Assembly: GCA_016839955.1 (NCBI GenBank)
Contig: JAEOTI010000655.1
Coordinates: 1 to 9,466 of the forward strand
DNA from: Candidatus Hodarchaeota archaeon
GTDB lineage: Archaea; Asgardarchaeota; Heimdallarchaeia; Hodarchaeales; YT1-057
Direction: 5' to 3'
DNA length: 9,466 bases
The notes below the pieces were generated by a model. It saw nothing but the letters and a program-made list of their open reading frames with translations. It did not search any database and was not told the origin of the DNA. Every line of letters begins with the position of its first letter. The first letter of the stretch is position 1. Below, in pieces: positions 6,263 through 9,466 of the stretch. The translations under genes and the position numbers were made by a program.

Positions 6263-8359
6263 ATGGTTCTAAGCTTTACCACAATGTTGGTTGATTTTAA
6301 ATTGTCAAATCAAAAAATAATCCCATCAGATTTCACAAAACTTCAGTTTATTACTACTCCTGCACTTTCTCCGGATGGTAAGAGGATAGCATTTACTATA
6401 AAAAGTGTAAATAATCAAACGAATAAATATAGGGCTCCCATTTTCTTAGCTGAAATTGGAAAGGATGATCAAACAGACAAATATAGACAGTTTACAAGTG
6501 GGCTTCATGTAGATATATTCTCACGGTTTTCACCTTGTGGAAAGTACTTAGGATTCATTTCAACTCGCATGGACAAGAAAAAACAAGTTTTTGTGATGTC
6601 TACAACTGGGGGAGAGGCCTTTCAAATTACACGTTTTCCTAATGGCGTAAAAGATTGGATTTGGAGTTTTGATAGTAACTATATCCATGTGATTGCACAA
6701 GTAGATCATGAGGACTTAGAAGAAATATTACACCCAGAACTGGAAGTGGAAATTTCTTATGTTCTAGACCCAGCTACTTTTGAGGCAAATGAGGTAAAGA
6801 AAAATAGGGAGTATGAATTAAAAAAAGATCCCCGAGTTATTCAGGATGCTTTTTGTAGAGAGGAAATAAACTATTTAGATAATCGTTATCGTCAACCTTT
6901 TATCATCCCTATTCCTAAGCCACTCGAAAGTCCAAAGCAGAAAAAACACCCTATTCGCCATATTGGAGAGTTTGGTTACCATTATGACTTAGGCACATTC
7001 AATCTTGATACGACAGCAGTCTATTTAACGAGACACATAGGTGATCCAACTCTTACTCATGATAAAGATCTCATTAAAGTTGAATTAGACAATCCAAAAG
7101 ATCAACAAATAATCGGACAACTATTTGGGTTTGTCCAAAATATGAGGTTATCTCCAGATGGGCGTTATCTCTCCATCGAAGGAATAAGAAAAGAGGTCGG
7201 AATCTATGATAACATGAATTTATTGGTTTATGACTTAGTGGATAACCCTAATAAAGAGTTTAAAAGTGTAACAGATTCCTTTGATCGTTCAGTAAGCGAT
7301 GCTCAATGGATCAGTGAAACTGAATTATTATTTCGGGCTCCTGATAAAGGGCAAATCAATATTCATCGGGTTAACGTTAAAACAAGTGAAATTCGTTTAG
7401 TAGTGGGAGGTGATACGAATATAAACGCATTTTCGGTCTCTACTAATGGAGAACGGATTGCTTACGAAGTGTCACATAACACATTCCCAAGTGATCTTTT
7501 TTGGTGTAATAGTGATGGATCAAATGAAAAACGTCTTACAACAATCAATAAAAAATTCCTAGATAACCACAGTATTGCTAATACTGAAGCGTTTACATAC
7601 CAACGAGATGATATTGAATTTCAAGGTTGGATTTATCTTCCTTCGAATCATAATGGAATAGATAAACTTCCAGTAGTCATTGAGATCCATGGAGGTCCCG
7701 CAGTAATGTGGAGCCCTCATGAGAAAACCCTCTGGCATGAATGGAATACATTAGTATCATCCGGTTATGCTGTAGTTTTTTGTAACCCGCGTGGCTCTGA
7801 TGGTTACGGGATCGATTTTCGAGCAGGTGTCTTCAAAAATTGGGGCGATGATCCAGGAAATGATATTTTGCTAGCCTTGGACACCGCATTAGAAAAATAT
7901 CCTTTCTTAGACAACACTAGAGTTGCAGTTACGGGCGGATCGTATGGAGGATATATGACTGGATGGCTTGTAACTCATTCGACTCGATTTAAAGCAGCAG
8001 TGAGTCAGAGAGGTGTCTATGAATTTGCAGCTTTTGGTATGACGACAGACATCCCTAATTGGCTTGAGAAACAATACGATTTTGACCTGATAGCCGATCA
8101 TACTAAACCTTGGGCTGATGCGCCCTTAAGTGCTATTAAAAATCTCCAAACGCCCTTACTTATCTTACATGCTGAAAACGATTTTCGTGTCCCTATAGCA
8201 ACTGCTGAACAGCTGTTCTGGGCAGCAAAAAAATATGGAAAAATTGTTGAATTCGTTAGATACCCGCGAGAAGGACATGAACTCTCCCGTAGTGGCGAAC
8301 CTCGTCATATTATTGATCGAATCCAACGAATAGACGCATGGTTCCATAAATTTCTCTAG
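6263..8359 (+). CDS. S9-family serine peptidase (acylaminoacyl-peptidase/prolyl oligopeptidase-like)
   Basis: A 698-residue cytoplasmic peptidase that should cleave short peptides or remove blocked N-terminal residues; no signal peptide is seen. The N-terminal part (about 25-430) is a beta-propeller with recurring blade motifs: LSPDGKRIAF (35-44), FSPCGKYLGFIS (89-100), LSPDGRYLSIEG (296-307) and VSTNGERIAYE (392-402). The C-terminal alpha/beta-hydrolase domain has the oxyanion element HGGP (476-479), NPRGSDGYG (508-516), the nucleophile Ser560 in GGSYGGYM, Asp640 in HAENDFRVP and His672 in REGHELSRSGEP, giving a complete triad. Length and motif order fit the S9C acylaminoacyl-peptidase group, but the exact specificity is not readable. 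A TAA lies directly before the ATG at 6263, so the gene cannot start further upstream; Met8 at 6284 is a possible alternative. No SD motif is present. Confidence 0.93.
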   Translation: MVLSFTTMLVDFKLSNQKIIPSDFTKLQFITTPALSPDGKRIAFTIKSVNNQTNKYRAPIFLAEIGKDDQTDKYRQFTSGLHVDIFSRFSPCGKYLGFISTRMDKKKQVFVMSTTGGEAFQITRFPNGVKDWIWSFDSNYIHVIAQVDHEDLEEILHPELEVEISYVLDPATFEANEVKKNREYELKKDPRVIQDAFCREEINYLDNRYRQPFIIPIPKPLESPKQKKHPIRHIGEFGYHYDLGTFNLDTTAVYLTRHIGDPTLTHDKDLIKVELDNPKDQQIIGQLFGFVQNMRLSPDGRYLSIEGIRKEVGIYDNMNLLVYDLVDNPNKEFKSVTDSFDRSVSDAQWISETELLFRAPDKGQINIHRVNVKTSEIRLVVGGDTNINAFSVSTNGERIAYEVSHNTFPSDLFWCNSDGSNEKRLTTINKKFLDNHSIANTEAFTYQRDDIEFQGWIYLPSNHNGIDKLPVVIEIHGGPAVMWSPHEKTLWHEWNTLVSSGYAVVFCNPRGSDGYGIDFRAGVFKNWGDDPGNDILLALDTALEKYPFLDNTRVAVTGGSYGGYMTGWLVTHSTRFKAAVSQRGVYEFAAFGMTTDIPNWLEKQYDFDLIADHTKPWADAPLSAIKNLQTPLLILHAENDFRVPIATAEQLFWAAKKYGKIVEFVRYPREGHELSRSGEPRHIIDRIQRIDAWFHKFL

Positions 8360-8390
8360 AATTTTAATTCACAGCAGATTTCTAAAACAA

Positions 8391-9466
8391 TTACCTTTCT
8401 GGATCTATTACATAAGGACGAGAAGGTGGAAGTTCATTTTTCTGTGAACTTACTTTTAATCGTCCAACACGTACAGCTTTAATTTTATCAGAATCGTTTG
8501 ATGAAAGGTTTGTTTGACAAATAAAACTTTGATCATCCCAATTAATTTCTCTAAGAAAGCCAACGCCTATTGTCCTGAAACTAGAATCAAGAAGTCCGAT
8601 ATAATGGTGGAGAAAATTGGATTCTAGGATTACAAGGATTCTTTTTCCATATTTATCAGCCAACGTAGAAATATTCTCTGGACTACATTTTTCTTGAGAA
8701 ATAACTAGAAAGTGGTCAGATAGTACTGAAACAATGCATTTTCCAAATATCCTACAAAAATCCTCTACCGTTTCATTCTTACGAGGTCTGATTAATCCTA
8801 AGTTTGGTCCTAGGAAACCAACTTCTTGAGGAAAAATCGTTATATTGTGTTTTAAAGGAAGAACATTCCATAGAGCATTACGACGAGTGATTCTATCTTC
8901 TCGTGCAATTGGAATCAATCGAGATGGTGTTTGTAATTGTACAATGCTCGATATTGATGAAAGCGGATCCATAAGATGTTCTAACTCATTTTTCCGCTGA
9001 AGACAGACAATATAATCTGGTTGGATTGATTCAACTTTTGATATTTTCAATGTTGTAGCTATGGGTCCTACGACAAAACCTGATGTGTCTATTATAATAT
9101 TCTTAGCCTTAGATTGAGCTGTAATCAATAATGAGTTCAAACCAATGGATATCTGGAGCAAATTTCCACGAGGATTTTTATCCCCAATAAAGTAGTATGA
9201 ATCCTCTTTTAGTGAGTCAAGACCAACAAATGGTTGATTTGCAATACCTAGGCCTATTGTTCCGGGAGGTCCTATCTTACTTTGACCTAAATCAGTATCA
9301 ATGATAGCTATTGGATTTTCAAAAACTCCCAATATGCAATTTGCTAAATAGTTAATGAACGAGCTTTTTCCAGTGTCTACAGCACCTAGAATGAGGAATT
9401 TTTTCCCCGATGAGTTACTTACTATTTTTTTTGAAAAATCTCTCCAACCATTAGGAATGCCTAACC
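8391..9466 (-). CDS. Clp1/Grc3-family polynucleotide 5'-hydroxyl kinase (5' end cut by window edge)
   Basis: The frame is open from the right edge to a TAA at 8391, giving 357 visible residues; the start lies beyond 9466. A TTG at 9332 is inside the kinase domain and is not the start, because the essential P-loop GAVDTGKSS is encoded upstream of it (9360-9386). Visible motifs in order: P-loop (27-35), DTDLGQSKIGPPGT (56-69, the Clp1/Grc3 Walker B and base-clamp region), IIDTSGFVVG (124-133), ESIQPDYIVCLQR (145-157), and an arginine-rich lid REDRITRRNALW (188-199). The C-terminal region (GLLDSSFRTIGVGFLREI) resembles the beta-rich C-terminal domain of archaeal Clp1. The enzyme transfers the ATP gamma-phosphate to the 5'-OH of RNA or DNA, and relatives act in tRNA splicing and rRNA or mRNA 3' processing. 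It ends 31 bases from the convergent peptidase gene. Confidence 0.92.
   Translation of the reverse strand, partial: LGIPNGWRDFSKKIVSNSSGKKFLILGAVDTGKSSFINYLANCILGVFENPIAIIDTDLGQSKIGPPGTIGLGIANQPFVGLDSLKEDSYYFIGDKNPRGNLLQISIGLNSLLITAQSKAKNIIIDTSGFVVGPIATTLKISKVESIQPDYIVCLQRKNELEHLMDPLSSISSIVQLQTPSRLIPIAREDRITRRNALWNVLPLKHNITIFPQEVGFLGPNLGLIRPRKNETVEDFCRIFGKCIVSVLSDHFLVISQEKCSPENISTLADKYGKRILVILESNFLHHYIGLLDSSFRTIGVGFLREINWDDQSFICQTNLSSNDSDKIKAVRVGRLKVSSQKNELPPSRPYVIDPER

Noticed and set aside
9330..9332. TTG at 9332 as the start of the Clp1-type kinase
   Set aside because: The frame continues upstream to the window edge and includes the P-loop GAVDTGKSS, which the enzyme needs, so the true start lies beyond 9466.
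1..9466. CRISPR array, tRNA or rRNA gene, insertion sequence
   Set aside because: I saw no regularly spaced repeats, no tRNA-like T-arm/anticodon arrangement, no rRNA-like sequence and no transposase or terminal inverted repeats.

Overview
The window is compact, AT-rich prokaryotic DNA from an archaeon. The reasons are a Clp1/Grc3-type RNA 5'-kinase, a Rad3/XPD-type iron-sulfur helicase, TATA-like elements at suitable distances from starts, T-run terminators, occasional Shine-Dalgarno (SD) motifs and no introns. A CD36/LIMP-2-like membrane protein in the middle is a family otherwise associated with eukaryotes. Together with the gene content and low G+C this makes an Asgard archaeon my best guess, but the lineage is inference and is not proven by this sequence.

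Layout from left to right: positions 1-47 may hold the last codons of a gene that begins outside the window. Positions 48-445 are apparently non-coding. An acyl-CoA dehydrogenase (446-1666, +) follows. Its 3' end faces a possible 33-residue lysine-rich small protein (1675-1776, -) and then the CD36-like protein (1893-3899, -), whose stop codon lies in a hairpin/T-run terminator. A 136-base spacer with TATA-like elements and short dyads separates it from the Rad3/XPD-family helicase (4036-6036, -). A divergent intergenic region of about 226 bases carries promoter-like elements for the helicase and for an S9-family serine peptidase (6263-8359, +). The peptidase converges, with a 31-base gap, on a Clp1/Grc3 polynucleotide kinase (8391 to beyond 9466, -) that is cut by the right edge.

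The genes do not form one pathway. The dehydrogenase belongs to fatty or branched acyl-CoA oxidation, the helicase to DNA repair or genome maintenance, the peptidase to peptide turnover, and the kinase to RNA or DNA 5'-end processing. The exceptional item is the CD36-like protein. It has a transmembrane helix at each end, a large ectodomain with 14 N-glycosylation sequons, and clear matches to the conserved blocks of CD36/SR-B1/LIMP-2, with roughly 170-200 extra residues in the middle. In eukaryotes this family binds lipids and lipoproteins and can form a lipid tunnel. Lipid uptake beside an acyl-CoA dehydrogenase is an attractive but untested idea, and the two genes are convergent, so they are not co-transcribed.
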